A program made the position numbers and the translations under genes. Positions 1 through 7,964 of a stretch of 64,000 nucleotides of DNA are shown here, piece by piece. Location: NCBI GenBank assembly GCA_027490145.1, contig JAIXYQ010000012.1, forward strand, positions 62,001-126,000, in the 5' to 3' direction. The notes beneath the pieces were generated by a model, which made no database searches, was not told where the DNA came from, and saw only the letters and a program-made list of their open reading frames with translations. The DNA is from Planctomycetaceae bacterium (GTDB lineage: Bacteria > Planctomycetota > Phycisphaerae > Phycisphaerales > SM1A02). The stretch's first letter is position 1; each line of letters begins with the position of its first letter.

Positions 1-1
1 G

Positions 2-499
2 GTGTTCCCCTTCCGGCACGGGTTCGACTGCGGCATCATCCGCATCGCGCTCGAATCGCCCGACACGATCCTCTGCGGCGAGACCAACCGCGGTTGGGCG
101 AGCGCAGGATCACGCAGCGAAGGCCTGCAACGGCTCACCTGGAAGGGCGAGGTTCCCTTCGAGATCCTGTCGATGCGCGCCACGCCGGGTGGGTTCCGCA
201 TCACGACCACGCAGCCGGTCGATCGTGCGAGTGCGCTCGATCCCGCGTCGTGGACGATGTCGAGCTACACCTACTGGTACTTCGAACCCTACGGCAGCCC
301 CGAGATCGAGACCAAGGCGCTCACGGTCACGCCGCGCAGCGTGAGTGACGACGGGCTCGTGATCGAGCTGGCCGTCGATGGACTGCGGCCCACCTTCGTG
401 CATGAGTTGCGGGCGGCGGGCCTGCGGCGCGACGGCGACGGCGAACCGCTCCTGCATGACCTGGCGATGTACACGCTGAACAGGATCCCCGCGCCCTGA
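2..499 (+). CDS. C-terminal end of a secreted planctomycete-type dehydrogenase/heme protein (5' partial)
   Basis: Open from the first bases of the window, so the true start lies upstream; the GTG at base 2 should not be taken as the start. The 165 visible residues contain GWASAG...GLQRL and a beta-rich tail (YTYWYFEPYGSPE, then VDGLRPTFVHELRA). From memory this resembles the C-terminal portion of planctomycete PQQ/sorbosone-dehydrogenase-like proteins that carry a propeller domain and often a cytochrome module. No CxxCH is visible in this part. The next gene downstream belongs to the same broad class, so the two may act together in periplasmic oxidation. Family assignment is an inference from a fragment. 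Confidence 0.55.
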   Translation: MFPFRHGFDCGIIRIALESPDTILCGETNRGWASAGSRSEGLQRLTWKGEVPFEILSMRATPGGFRITTTQPVDRASALDPASWTMSSYTYWYFEPYGSPEIETKALTVTPRSVSDDGLVIELAVDGLRPTFVHELRAAGLRRDGDGEPLLHDLAMYTLNRIPAP

Positions 500-576
500 A
501 GCGATGTTCGCGGTGGGCGCGGCCGACGCCGCAGGTCACCACCGGTCGATCGCTCCGGATCCGGTGCATCGCGCCC

Positions 577-582
577 TAGCAT
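577..582 (+). promoter_or_regulatory. -10-like element TAGCAT, leaderless spacing
   Basis: TAGCAT ends 6 nt before the ATG at 589. This places the expected transcription start on the A of the start codon. No convincing -35 box is visible. It belongs to the recurring TAnnnT pattern in this window. Confidence 0.5.
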
Positions 583-588
583 GGATGC

Positions 589-3114
589 ATGCGCATCATC
601 GGACTGGCTGCGTCGCTCATGGTGGTTGCCCCTGTCCTCGCTGGTGGCGGCCAGGCTCCGCCAGCCGACATGATCACGGTGCCCGAGGGATTCACGATCG
701 AGCTCCTGGCCAGCGCGGGCGAAGCGCACGGCTCCTGGATCTCGATGTGCTTCGACGGGACCGGTCGCGCCATCGTCGGCTCACAGTACGAAGGCCTGCA
801 TCGGATCGACCTGTCGACCACGCCACCCACGATCACGCCGCTGGACGTCCCCGTGCGCGATGTGCATGGACTCTGCGTGGATGGCAACGTCCTCTGGGCC
901 AACAGCACGAGTGAACCCAAGGATGGCGGCGGACTGTGGCGACTGACCGACACCGACGGTGACGGCACGTACGAGCGGCACGAGCGGCTCTACGCGTGGG
1001 GTGGTGGCGGTGAGCACGGCGCGCACGGGATCCGCAAGGGACCCGACGGCCGCATCTGGGCAATCCTCGGGAACCACGTCCCGGTGCCCGCGTGCGCCGC
1101 GAAGGATTCGCCCGTCCGTCACTGGGCCGAGGACCTCGTCATGGACCGCGAGTGGGATCCACGCGGCCATGCCCACGGCATCATGGCGCCCGGCGGCATG
1201 CTCGTGCGGTGCGAGCCCGATGGATCACGCTGCGAGATCGTGGCCTGCGGCATGCGCAACGCATGCGACATCGACTTCACCGTCGACGGCGAGGCCATGA
1301 CCTACGACAGCGACATGGAGTGGGACATCGGCGCACCGTGGTATCGCGCGCCACGCGTGCTGCATCTGGTCGAGGGCGGTGACTTCGGCTGGCGATCGGG
1401 CAGTGCGAAGCTGCATCCGACCGCGATCGACACGCTGCCGGCGGTCGTCGACACCGACCCCGCGAGCCCCGTCGGCGTGACCTTCGCGCATCGGAGTTCG
1501 TTCCCGCCACCGTGGCGCGACAGGCTCTTCATCGCAGACTGGTCGTATGGACGCATCCTCGCGGTCGACCTGGTTCGCGACGGCACGACCTGGCGCGGAC
1601 GATGGGAACCGTTCGCCACGGGCCGACCCATGCCCGTGACCGACATCGAGTTCGGGCCCGATGGTGCGATGTACGTGGCGACCGGTGGGCGCGGCACGCA
1701 GAGCGGCCTGTACCGGATCGCCGCCAAGCAACCCTGGGACGGACAGCAGGAATCACCGCCGACGCCGCCACCAGTGCGTGAACGGCTCGCCCTCGCACCG
1801 ATGCTCACTGGCTCCGCCCCCGATGCAGCGGCCGCCGACGATCGACTCGTCACGCTGCTGCCGCTGCTCGCCTCACCCGACCGCTTCACGCGCTTCACCG
1901 CTCGACTGGCGATCGAGGCGTTGCCGGTCGAATCATGGCGCAGCCGCGTGCATGATGCTTCACTTGCCTTCCGCGCTCGGCTCGAACTCATGGTGGCGCT
2001 CGCTCGCGTGGGGTCGAACGAGGACCGTTGCGGCATGCTCGCGGACCTGCCGACGATCACCGCGGATGGTCCGCTGTGCAACCAGCTCGAATGCCGCCGT
2101 GGCCTGGTGCGCATGGCGACCATCGCCATCGCGCGGCTCGGTTCGACTGGTTGGTGCGGTGAGCATGCCGGTGCCTGGTCGCGCACGACGCCCGCACCGG
2201 ACGTGACGGCCTCGATCATCGATGCGCTGGCACCGCTCTACCCATCAGGCGATGCCGCACTCGACCGCCAGCTTGCCGAGTTGCTCGTGGGGCTCGGTTC
2301 GCCGGAGGCGGTCGCGACGACCGTGGAACTCCTCGAGTCGACCGACGGCACCGACGCCATGGCCTTCGCCATGCCGCTGCGGCTGCGCAGCGACCTCACG
2401 CCCGACCAGCGCAGGTCGCTCGTGCTCTGGATCGAGCAGGCCCGCGAGTTCCGTGGCGGCTACAGCCTGCAAGGCTTCGTCGATGCGATCGAACGCCACG
2501 TGCAGGAGCGCACGCCGACCGAGGAGCGCGAGGCCTATGACCGCATGCGCGCCACCATGCGCGAGGAACGCGCGCCCGTGGCGGTCGGCGGCGGCAAGCC
2601 ACTCACCGCCTGGACGCTCGAGGCGCTCTATGCGCATCTGGCCGAGGCCACCACGCCCCGCAACCTGGGCAACGGGCGTCGCGTGCTCGAGGCCGGCATG
2701 TGCCTCCAATGCCATCGCTTCGCCGACGCAGGCGAGTCGGTCGGGCCGGACATCACCGCTGCAGGAAGCCGTTTCTCCCGCGCAGACTTCATCACGGCGA
2801 TCCTCGAACCGAGCAAGGTCGTGAGCGACCAGTATGCGTTCACCACGCTCACGCTCGATGACGGATCGACCGTCACGGGCCGCATCGTCGGCGAATCCGA
2901 CGGCGTGGTCACGCTGACGACCGACCCTTACGGCAAGGTCCGCCAGGAAGTGCCCGCTGCCCGGATCCGCACGCGTGCACTCTCCCCGACGAGCCCCATG
3001 CCGGCGCACCTGCTCGACAGTTTCTCCAAGGACGACATCATCGACCTGATCGCGTATGTCGAGCAGGCTGGTGCGGAATGGGCGAACCGGCAGCGCGCAC
3101 AGCCCGGGCAGTGA
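589..3114 (+). CDS. Secreted membrane-bound-dehydrogenase-type protein with C-terminal c-type heme domain
   Basis: 841 aa. A signal peptide spans about residues 1-19 (hydrophobic run, then VLAGGG). Residues about 25-390 look like the N-terminal propeller of the planctomycete/verrucomicrobial 'putative membrane-bound dehydrogenase' family (TIGR02604-like), with DGTGR, GNVLWAN and FGPDGAMYVA blade motifs. Residues about 400-640 are helical, possibly HEAT-like. The C-terminus is the Pirellula/Verrucomicrobium-type heme-binding domain (TIGR02603-like), with the covalent heme motif C705-L-Q-C708-H709 and the following SRADFITAILEPSK block. Expected role is periplasmic oxidation of a sugar or other organic substrate with electrons passed to the bound heme; the substrate is unknown. 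The gene ends 18 bp from a convergent gene. Confidence 0.8.
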   Translation: MRIIGLAASLMVVAPVLAGGGQAPPADMITVPEGFTIELLASAGEAHGSWISMCFDGTGRAIVGSQYEGLHRIDLSTTPPTITPLDVPVRDVHGLCVDGNVLWANSTSEPKDGGGLWRLTDTDGDGTYERHERLYAWGGGGEHGAHGIRKGPDGRIWAILGNHVPVPACAAKDSPVRHWAEDLVMDREWDPRGHAHGIMAPGGMLVRCEPDGSRCEIVACGMRNACDIDFTVDGEAMTYDSDMEWDIGAPWYRAPRVLHLVEGGDFGWRSGSAKLHPTAIDTLPAVVDTDPASPVGVTFAHRSSFPPPWRDRLFIADWSYGRILAVDLVRDGTTWRGRWEPFATGRPMPVTDIEFGPDGAMYVATGGRGTQSGLYRIAAKQPWDGQQESPPTPPPVRERLALAPMLTGSAPDAAAADDRLVTLLPLLASPDRFTRFTARLAIEALPVESWRSRVHDASLAFRARLELMVALARVGSNEDRCGMLADLPTITADGPLCNQLECRRGLVRMATIAIARLGSTGWCGEHAGAWSRTTPAPDVTASIIDALAPLYPSGDAALDRQLAELLVGLGSPEAVATTVELLESTDGTDAMAFAMPLRLRSDLTPDQRRSLVLWIEQAREFRGGYSLQGFVDAIERHVQERTPTEEREAYDRMRATMREERAPVAVGGGKPLTAWTLEALYAHLAEATTPRNLGNGRRVLEAGMCLQCHRFADAGESVGPDITAAGSRFSRADFITAILEPSKVVSDQYAFTTLTLDDGSTVTGRIVGESDGVVTLTTDPYGKVRQEVPAARIRTRALSPTSPMPAHLLDSFSKDDIIDLIAYVEQAGAEWANRQRAQPGQ

Positions 3115-3132
3115 TCTGATCAACCCCGATGA

Positions 3133-4146
3133 TCACGGATGCGTGTGCGCCGTACCCGCGGCATGCTCCTTCGCATGCTCGAGGAACGGATCACCGAAGT
3201 TGCGCCGCAGATCATGCCAGACCGCATGCACATGGTCGATGCCGCTGGTGCAGTCGAACTCGATCGCGAAGCCGTCGCCCACGACCCTGACGTAGTGGCG
3301 CTCCGTCGGCGCATCCCCGCCCATCCAGGCGAACACCATGGCATCGACGCTCGCCGTGCGCCACCGCGCCACCTCGGCCTTCTCGAAGGGCGAGGCGAGC
3401 CTCGCCGCGAAGGCCCGCACGAGCGACCAGAGCACATCACGCTGTTCGCGGGTCATGTGCATCGCCTCGAGGCCCGCACGTTCCTTCAGGCGCCTTTCGC
3501 CACCGGGCACGCCCAGCACCTCCGCAGGCGCTTCGGGGCCGACGCGCGCCTTGGTCCTCTGCTCCGGTGACAGCATGCCCCAGAGCAGGAACGCCAGGTC
3601 GCGCTCACGGCCGAGCGGCGAGAACCCGTCGAGTTCGCCACCCTTGACGGTGAACGGCGCCACCCCGACGAACATCGGCGTCGCGGTGACCTGAGCGCCG
3701 TCGCTCATGACCTGCAGTGACAGATGGTGACCCTCCAGGCGCATGCCCCAGGGTGGCGTGGACGGATCGCCGAAGACGAGCACGTCGTACCAGAGTGGGT
3801 TGTAGCGGTCCGGCTGGCCCGCGGCGAGCATGCCTTCGAGCGCGAAGACGCCACGCACCACCTTCCAGCCGTGGTCGCTCAGGGCCCGACGCGCCATCGC
3901 CAGCGCCTGCTCGCGCTGTTCGGCGGTGAGGGCATCGAGCCTGATGCCCGGACGATCGCCGGGAACGAAGGACCACGCGGTCCGCGACGGGGAGTCGATG
4001 GCCACGCGTGCCGCATCGCGCTGTCCGGGGTCGAGTGCGTCGAGGAAGGCCTTGGCATCGGCCGCGAGCAGGTCGGCCGCCGTGGGTTCGAGCGTGCGTG
4101 CAGCCCCCAAGGCCAGCAGGATCGACGCGGCGAAGGTGATGCGCAT
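3133..4146 (-). CDS. DUF3500 family secreted protein
   Basis: 337 aa with an N-terminal signal peptide (MRITFAASILLALGAARTL). The body has the DUF3500 hallmarks: a WGMRLEGHHLSLQ block near the middle, PMFVGVAPFTVKGGE after it, and a C-terminal FDCTSGIDHVHAVWHDLRRNFGDPFL block. The family is secreted or periplasmic and of unknown biochemical role. The start codon ATG (4146-4144) faces a divergent gene only 35 bp away. A weak -10-like TATCAC lies 6 nt upstream. The gene converges on the heme-dehydrogenase gene; no shared operon is implied. Confidence 0.8.
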   Translation of the reverse strand: MRITFAASILLALGAARTLEPTAADLLAADAKAFLDALDPGQRDAARVAIDSPSRTAWSFVPGDRPGIRLDALTAEQREQALAMARRALSDHGWKVVRGVFALEGMLAAGQPDRYNPLWYDVLVFGDPSTPPWGMRLEGHHLSLQVMSDGAQVTATPMFVGVAPFTVKGGELDGFSPLGRERDLAFLLWGMLSPEQRTKARVGPEAPAEVLGVPGGERRLKERAGLEAMHMTREQRDVLWSLVRAFAARLASPFEKAEVARWRTASVDAMVFAWMGGDAPTERHYVRVVGDGFAIEFDCTSGIDHVHAVWHDLRRNFGDPFLEHAKEHAAGTAHTHP

Positions 4147-4169
4147 GGTGACGTGATACCGCGCGCCCC

Positions 4170-4175
4170 TACCAT
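4170..4175 (+). promoter_or_regulatory. -10-like element TACCAT, leaderless spacing
   Basis: TACCAT ends 6 nt before the ATG at 4182, inside the 35-bp divergent gap. There is no room for a normal 5' leader. The same spacing occurs upstream of other unit heads. Confidence 0.5.
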
Positions 4176-4181
4176 CCGTCC

Positions 4182-4832
4182 ATGCCCGTCATCGGAATCA
4201 CTGCGGACCTGGTCGACGATGGTGGCCGGCTCCGCCACCGTCTCAACGACACCTACGTGCAAGCCGTGCTTCGGGCCGGTGGCACGCCGCTCATCCTGCC
4301 GTGCATCGCCGGTGAACGGGCCCGCATGCTCGAGGCCGTCGATGGCGTGATGATGACCGGTGGCGACGACATCGACACGCGGCCCCTGGGCATCGCGCTG
4401 CACGCCAAGGCCGAGTGCATGCTCCCTGAGCGCCAGGAGGCTGAGTTCGCGACGCTCCGGTGGCTCGACGCGCACCCGGATGTTCCGGTGCTCGGGATCT
4501 GCCTGGGCATGCAGCTCATGGGCGTGCACCGAGGCTGCCGCCTCATCCAGCACCTGCACGACGAGATCGCCGACGGCGAGCGCCATCGGCACGACCGCAT
4601 CCACCAGGTCACCAGCGAGCTCGGCAACGGGCCGGTCGCCAGCTGGCACCACCAGGCCCTGGGTGACGCGGGCCCGTACGAACTCATCGGCCGCAGCGAT
4701 GACGGCGTGATCGAGGCGATCCGCGACCCAAGCCGACCGTTCTGCGTCGGCGTGCAGTGGCATCCCGAGCGCACGCCGGATCGGCTGATGGGTGATGGGA
4801 TCGTGCAACGACTCATCGAGGCGAGCCGTTGA
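4182..4832 (+). CDS. Class-I glutamine amidotransferase-like hydrolase, peptidase C26 (gamma-glutamyl-GABA hydrolase type)
   Basis: 216 aa. The class-I amidotransferase fold is indicated by MPVIGITADLVDD at the start, GVMMTGGDDIDT, the nucleophile elbow GICLGMQL (Cys107) and the His-Glu pair in QWHPE (His194, Glu196). This is the complete C-H-E triad. The closest family is PuuD/peptidase C26, which hydrolyses gamma-glutamyl bonds. It is slightly shorter than typical PuuD (about 250 aa). The stop TGA overlaps the next ATG (TGATG), so it is probably translationally coupled to the EboE-like gene. The substrate may therefore be linked to whatever the ebo genes traffic; that link is inference. Confidence 0.82.
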   Translation: MPVIGITADLVDDGGRLRHRLNDTYVQAVLRAGGTPLILPCIAGERARMLEAVDGVMMTGGDDIDTRPLGIALHAKAECMLPERQEAEFATLRWLDAHPDVPVLGICLGMQLMGVHRGCRLIQHLHDEIADGERHRHDRIHQVTSELGNGPVASWHHQALGDAGPYELIGRSDDGVIEAIRDPSRPFCVGVQWHPERTPDRLMGDGIVQRLIEASR

Positions 4833-6007
4833 TGGCCACGCTGGGCTACTGCACGAACGTCCACGCGGGCGCCACGCTCCACGAGGCCAAGGAGCAGCTC
4901 GATCGGCACGCCACGGCCGTGCGCCGTGAACTCGGCGTGGAGTGGCTCGACATCGGGCTCTGGCTGAGCGCGCGCGCCGTCTTCGAACTCAAGGAGCAGG
5001 ATGCCGGGGCGGCGCGCCTTCGGGCGTGGCTCGACGAGCGTGGCCTGCGCGTCTTCACGATCAATGGATTCCCGTACGGCGACTTCCACGCCAAGCGCGT
5101 GAAGCACGCCGTCTACGAGCCCAACTGGGCCAACGCGCGTCGCCTGCTCTTCTCGATCGACTTGGCGGATCTCCTGGTGGAGCTCATCCATGACGGCCGC
5201 CGCGAAGCGGGCATCAGCACCCTGCCGCTGGGCTGGAGACTCTCCTTCTCGCTCGAGGGCTGCGGCAGCAGCGTCGGCCTGGCGAGTGCGCAGCTCGAGC
5301 AGTTCGCGCGCCACGCGCAGCGGCTCGAGGACCGCACGGGCATCTGCGTGCACCTGGACCTCGAGCCCGAGCCCGGCTGCATGCTCGACACCTCGCGCGA
5401 CGTGACGGGGTTCTTCGACCAGGTGCTCCGGCAGCGCGCAGGCGAGCCCGACCTCCGGCGGTACATCCGCGTCTGCCACGACACGTGCCACGCTGCGGTC
5501 ATGTTCGAGGATCAGGCGAACGTGCTGCAGGCCTATCGCGATGCGGGGGTCCGGGTGGGCAAGGTGCAGCTCTCGAGTGCCATCGAGTGTCCATCGAGCG
5601 ATCGGGCGTTCCGGGCGCTGCGTCACTTCGACGAGCCCGTCTACCTGCACCAGACCTGCGTGCTCGATGGCGCGGGTGAGCGCCATCTCTTCACCGATCT
5701 CGACCGGGCCTTCGACCATGCGCCCGACGGTCTCTGGCGGACGCACTTCCACGTACCGCTCTTCGCCGATCGCCTTGGTCAGGGCGGCGTCCTGGGCACG
5801 ACGCAGGCCGACGTGGTGTCCTGCCTGGCCGCCATCCGGCCCGAGGACGGGATCACGGACTTCGAGGCCGAGACCTACGCGTGGGGTGCCTTGCCCCTGG
5901 ACCATCGCATGGCCTCGCTGGCCGAGGGGATCGCGCAGGAACTCCGATGGGCACGCGATCGCATGACCGAATGCGGGATCGCCGATGCACTCGGCGCGGC
6001 TCGCTGA
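4832..6007 (+). CDS. eboE: EboE-like TIM-barrel protein of the ebo cluster
   Basis: 391 aa from the ATG at 4832, which overlaps the preceding TGA; a TTG three bases earlier is less likely. The N-terminus LGYCTNVHAG and the internal ICVHLDLEPEPGC, RVCHDTCHAAVMFE and FHVPLF segments match what is known of EboE, a xylose-isomerase-like TIM-barrel protein of the widespread ebo operon. Conserved Glu, His, Asp and Cys residues suggest a metal site. In Nostoc the ebo genes are needed to move a scytonemin precursor to the periplasm; the reaction of EboE itself is unknown. It is followed 49 bp later by EboC- and EboF-like genes, which supports the assignment. Confidence 0.82.
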   Translation: MATLGYCTNVHAGATLHEAKEQLDRHATAVRRELGVEWLDIGLWLSARAVFELKEQDAGAARLRAWLDERGLRVFTINGFPYGDFHAKRVKHAVYEPNWANARRLLFSIDLADLLVELIHDGRREAGISTLPLGWRLSFSLEGCGSSVGLASAQLEQFARHAQRLEDRTGICVHLDLEPEPGCMLDTSRDVTGFFDQVLRQRAGEPDLRRYIRVCHDTCHAAVMFEDQANVLQAYRDAGVRVGKVQLSSAIECPSSDRAFRALRHFDEPVYLHQTCVLDGAGERHLFTDLDRAFDHAPDGLWRTHFHVPLFADRLGQGGVLGTTQADVVSCLAAIRPEDGITDFEAETYAWGALPLDHRMASLAEGIAQELRWARDRMTECGIADALGAAR

Positions 6008-6044
6008 GCTCGGATCGAACCTCGGGGAATCGCCTCGTGCGCGG

Positions 6045-6050
6045 TAGGCT
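6045..6050 (+). promoter_or_regulatory. -10-like element TAGGCT, leaderless spacing
   Basis: TAGGCT ends 6 nt before the ATG at 6057, in the 49-bp gap after the EboE-like gene. It suggests a second, leaderless promoter for the EboC/EboF part of the cluster. Confidence 0.42.
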
Positions 6051-6056
6051 CCCGGC

Positions 6057-7964
6057 ATGGCGAACGGAGATCGCACGCGGCGCAGGCAGGATGACGAGCA
6101 GCCAGGCCTCTTCGACCATGTCGTCGCGGCCGACCTCGAGGGCATCGATCCGCCCTCGATGGACAGCGTGCCCGAGGTGCAGGTGCACGAACCCACACCA
6201 CCGCCGCCCGGCCAGACGCTCGCGGCCTGGGGCGATGAGGATCCAACGCTGACTGCACCGCGTGTCGTCGAACCGACCGATGCCTGGGAATCGGTCGAGC
6301 CCAAGGCGGAGACGACGATCGAGCTCCCGGCAGAAGAACCAACGGACGAACCACCGGTCGAAGCCGTCGTGGAGGCCGAGGTTCCGTCACGCGACCGGAT
6401 CGAACCGGAGCCGCTCGTCGAACCAGCGTCGATCGACGAGCCTCAACCCATCGCTGAAGTCACTGAAGCGCCAGCAGTCGCGGGAGTCGCCGAAGATGTC
6501 TTGGTCGCCGACGACGCTGTCGTCGAGGAACCCACGGTCGCCGAAGTGGTCGCGGACGTCGCCGCGATCGTCGAGGAACCCATGATCGCCGAGCCCATCG
6601 CTGCGGTTGAAGCGCACGTGAGCGAACCCGCCGCAACACCGTTCAAGCGCGTTGAGCCGACCGAAACCGGTGGTCGGGCTCCGGTCATCGCCCTACACGG
6701 GATGCCCAGCCGACGCATCGAGACGACGCCCACCGCGGTCGCCGCTGAAGCGATCGTGCACCGCCAGCCGGCGGTCGAGCCCGCTGCGGCAAGCCAGCCG
6801 CTTCCCACGCATGGACTCTGGGCCTGGCTTGAACTCACGCGCATCTCGAACGTGCTGACCGTGGCGACCAACGCCATGGTGGGCCTGTGGGTCGCGCACC
6901 TGCTGGCCGGGCAGGCGACCATCGAGCGGTTCATCGACTGGATGCCGCGTCATGTCGGCGTCGTCGCCGGCATCTGCCTGCTCTACCTCTTCGGCATGGT
7001 GCTCAACGACCTCCTGGATCGTGACGTCGACGCCCACGAGCGACCGGGCCGCCCGCTGCCCAGCGGGCGCGTGGGACTTCGTCCGGCGATCCTGCTTGCC
7101 GCAACGCTCGTCTCGACGGGCGTCTGGCTGGTCGGTGGTGGATCATTCCCGGTTCCGGGACTGGCGGCCATCGCCGTCGGCCTTGCCTTCGGCAGCTTCG
7201 CGAAGGGCCAACGCAACGCCATCCAATGGCTCGGTGAAGCCTGGGCCGTGGTCGGTGTCGGGGCCATCCTCTGGAACTGGCTCGATCACTGGCGTCATGC
7301 GGACCTCCGCACGCCATGGGGCTTCGAGTCCGTGCTGCTGCTCGTGGCCACCATCGTGGCGTACTCGCTCCTGCACCGGAGCTGGCGCGGCAGCGTCGTG
7401 CTGATGGGGCTGTGCCGTGCGTTGGCCTACTGGTGCGCCACGCTGTCGGTCATGAGCGTGTCGGGCATGCAGTACAACGGCTCATCCGCCGGCGCATGGG
7501 GACTCGTGCTCTTCCCCGGGATCATCGCGTTCGCGTCCACGATCGCCGTCTCGATGCTCGCGCGTGACGAGGCTGCACCCATCGACGATGCTTCGCCCGC
7601 CGGCACGCCGCAGGCACCGCGCATGTGGGTGCGCGTGCTGCTCGTGGGCGCCGTGCTCGTGCCGTGGGCCTTCAGCCCCGTGGTGGCCGGCGGTGCACGC
7701 GGCATGCTGCAGGTCATGACGATCGTCGCGCTGCCGATGGCGCTCTTCTGCGGAGGGATCTTCCTCGTGAAGAGCCTGCACGCGGAGCGCGCCATGCGGA
7801 GCCACCCCACCCGGATCGCCGGTGGCGTGGCTGCCTGGATCGCCGGGTTCTGCCTGCTCGATGCCAGCACGTTGAGCGTGCTCGGTGCGCCCGGCCTGTC
7901 GGTCGTCGCGCTCGGATGCTGGTGGATCACGCGTACCGCGCAGCGACGCGTCGCGGGTTCCTGA
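6057..7964 (+). CDS. eboC: EboC-like UbiA prenyltransferase with a ~250-residue disordered acidic N-terminal extension
   Basis: 635 aa. Residues about 255-630 form a polytopic UbiA-family domain (roughly 8-9 hydrophobic helices) starting at WAWLELTRISNVLTV. The Mg-pyrophosphate motif is N317-D-L-L-D321-R-D-V-D325, followed by RPGRPLPSG. Within the ebo cluster EboC is the UbiA-type prenyltransferase. The first ~250 residues are unusual: almost entirely Ala, Pro, Glu and Val (EEPTDEPPVEAVVEAEV-like), with no hydrophobic segment, so probably disordered and cytosolic. Typical EboC proteins are near 300 aa. The reading frame is continuous and the TAGGCT element sits 6 nt before this ATG, which supports the long start. 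The stop TGA overlaps the next ATG (TGATG). Confidence 0.8.
   Translation: MANGDRTRRRQDDEQPGLFDHVVAADLEGIDPPSMDSVPEVQVHEPTPPPPGQTLAAWGDEDPTLTAPRVVEPTDAWESVEPKAETTIELPAEEPTDEPPVEAVVEAEVPSRDRIEPEPLVEPASIDEPQPIAEVTEAPAVAGVAEDVLVADDAVVEEPTVAEVVADVAAIVEEPMIAEPIAAVEAHVSEPAATPFKRVEPTETGGRAPVIALHGMPSRRIETTPTAVAAEAIVHRQPAVEPAAASQPLPTHGLWAWLELTRISNVLTVATNAMVGLWVAHLLAGQATIERFIDWMPRHVGVVAGICLLYLFGMVLNDLLDRDVDAHERPGRPLPSGRVGLRPAILLAATLVSTGVWLVGGGSFPVPGLAAIAVGLAFGSFAKGQRNAIQWLGEAWAVVGVGAILWNWLDHWRHADLRTPWGFESVLLLVATIVAYSLLHRSWRGSVVLMGLCRALAYWCATLSVMSVSGMQYNGSSAGAWGLVLFPGIIAFASTIAVSMLARDEAAPIDDASPAGTPQAPRMWVRVLLVGAVLVPWAFSPVVAGGARGMLQVMTIVALPMALFCGGIFLVKSLHAERAMRSHPTRIAGGVAAWIAGFCLLDASTLSVLGAPGLSVVALGCWWITRTAQRRVAGS

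Noticed and set aside
4253-6304. Long open frame on the minus strand opposite the C26 and EboE genes
   Set aside because: Antisense to two well-recognised genes; the Arg/Ala/Pro-rich translation matches no family and reflects GC-rich codon bias.
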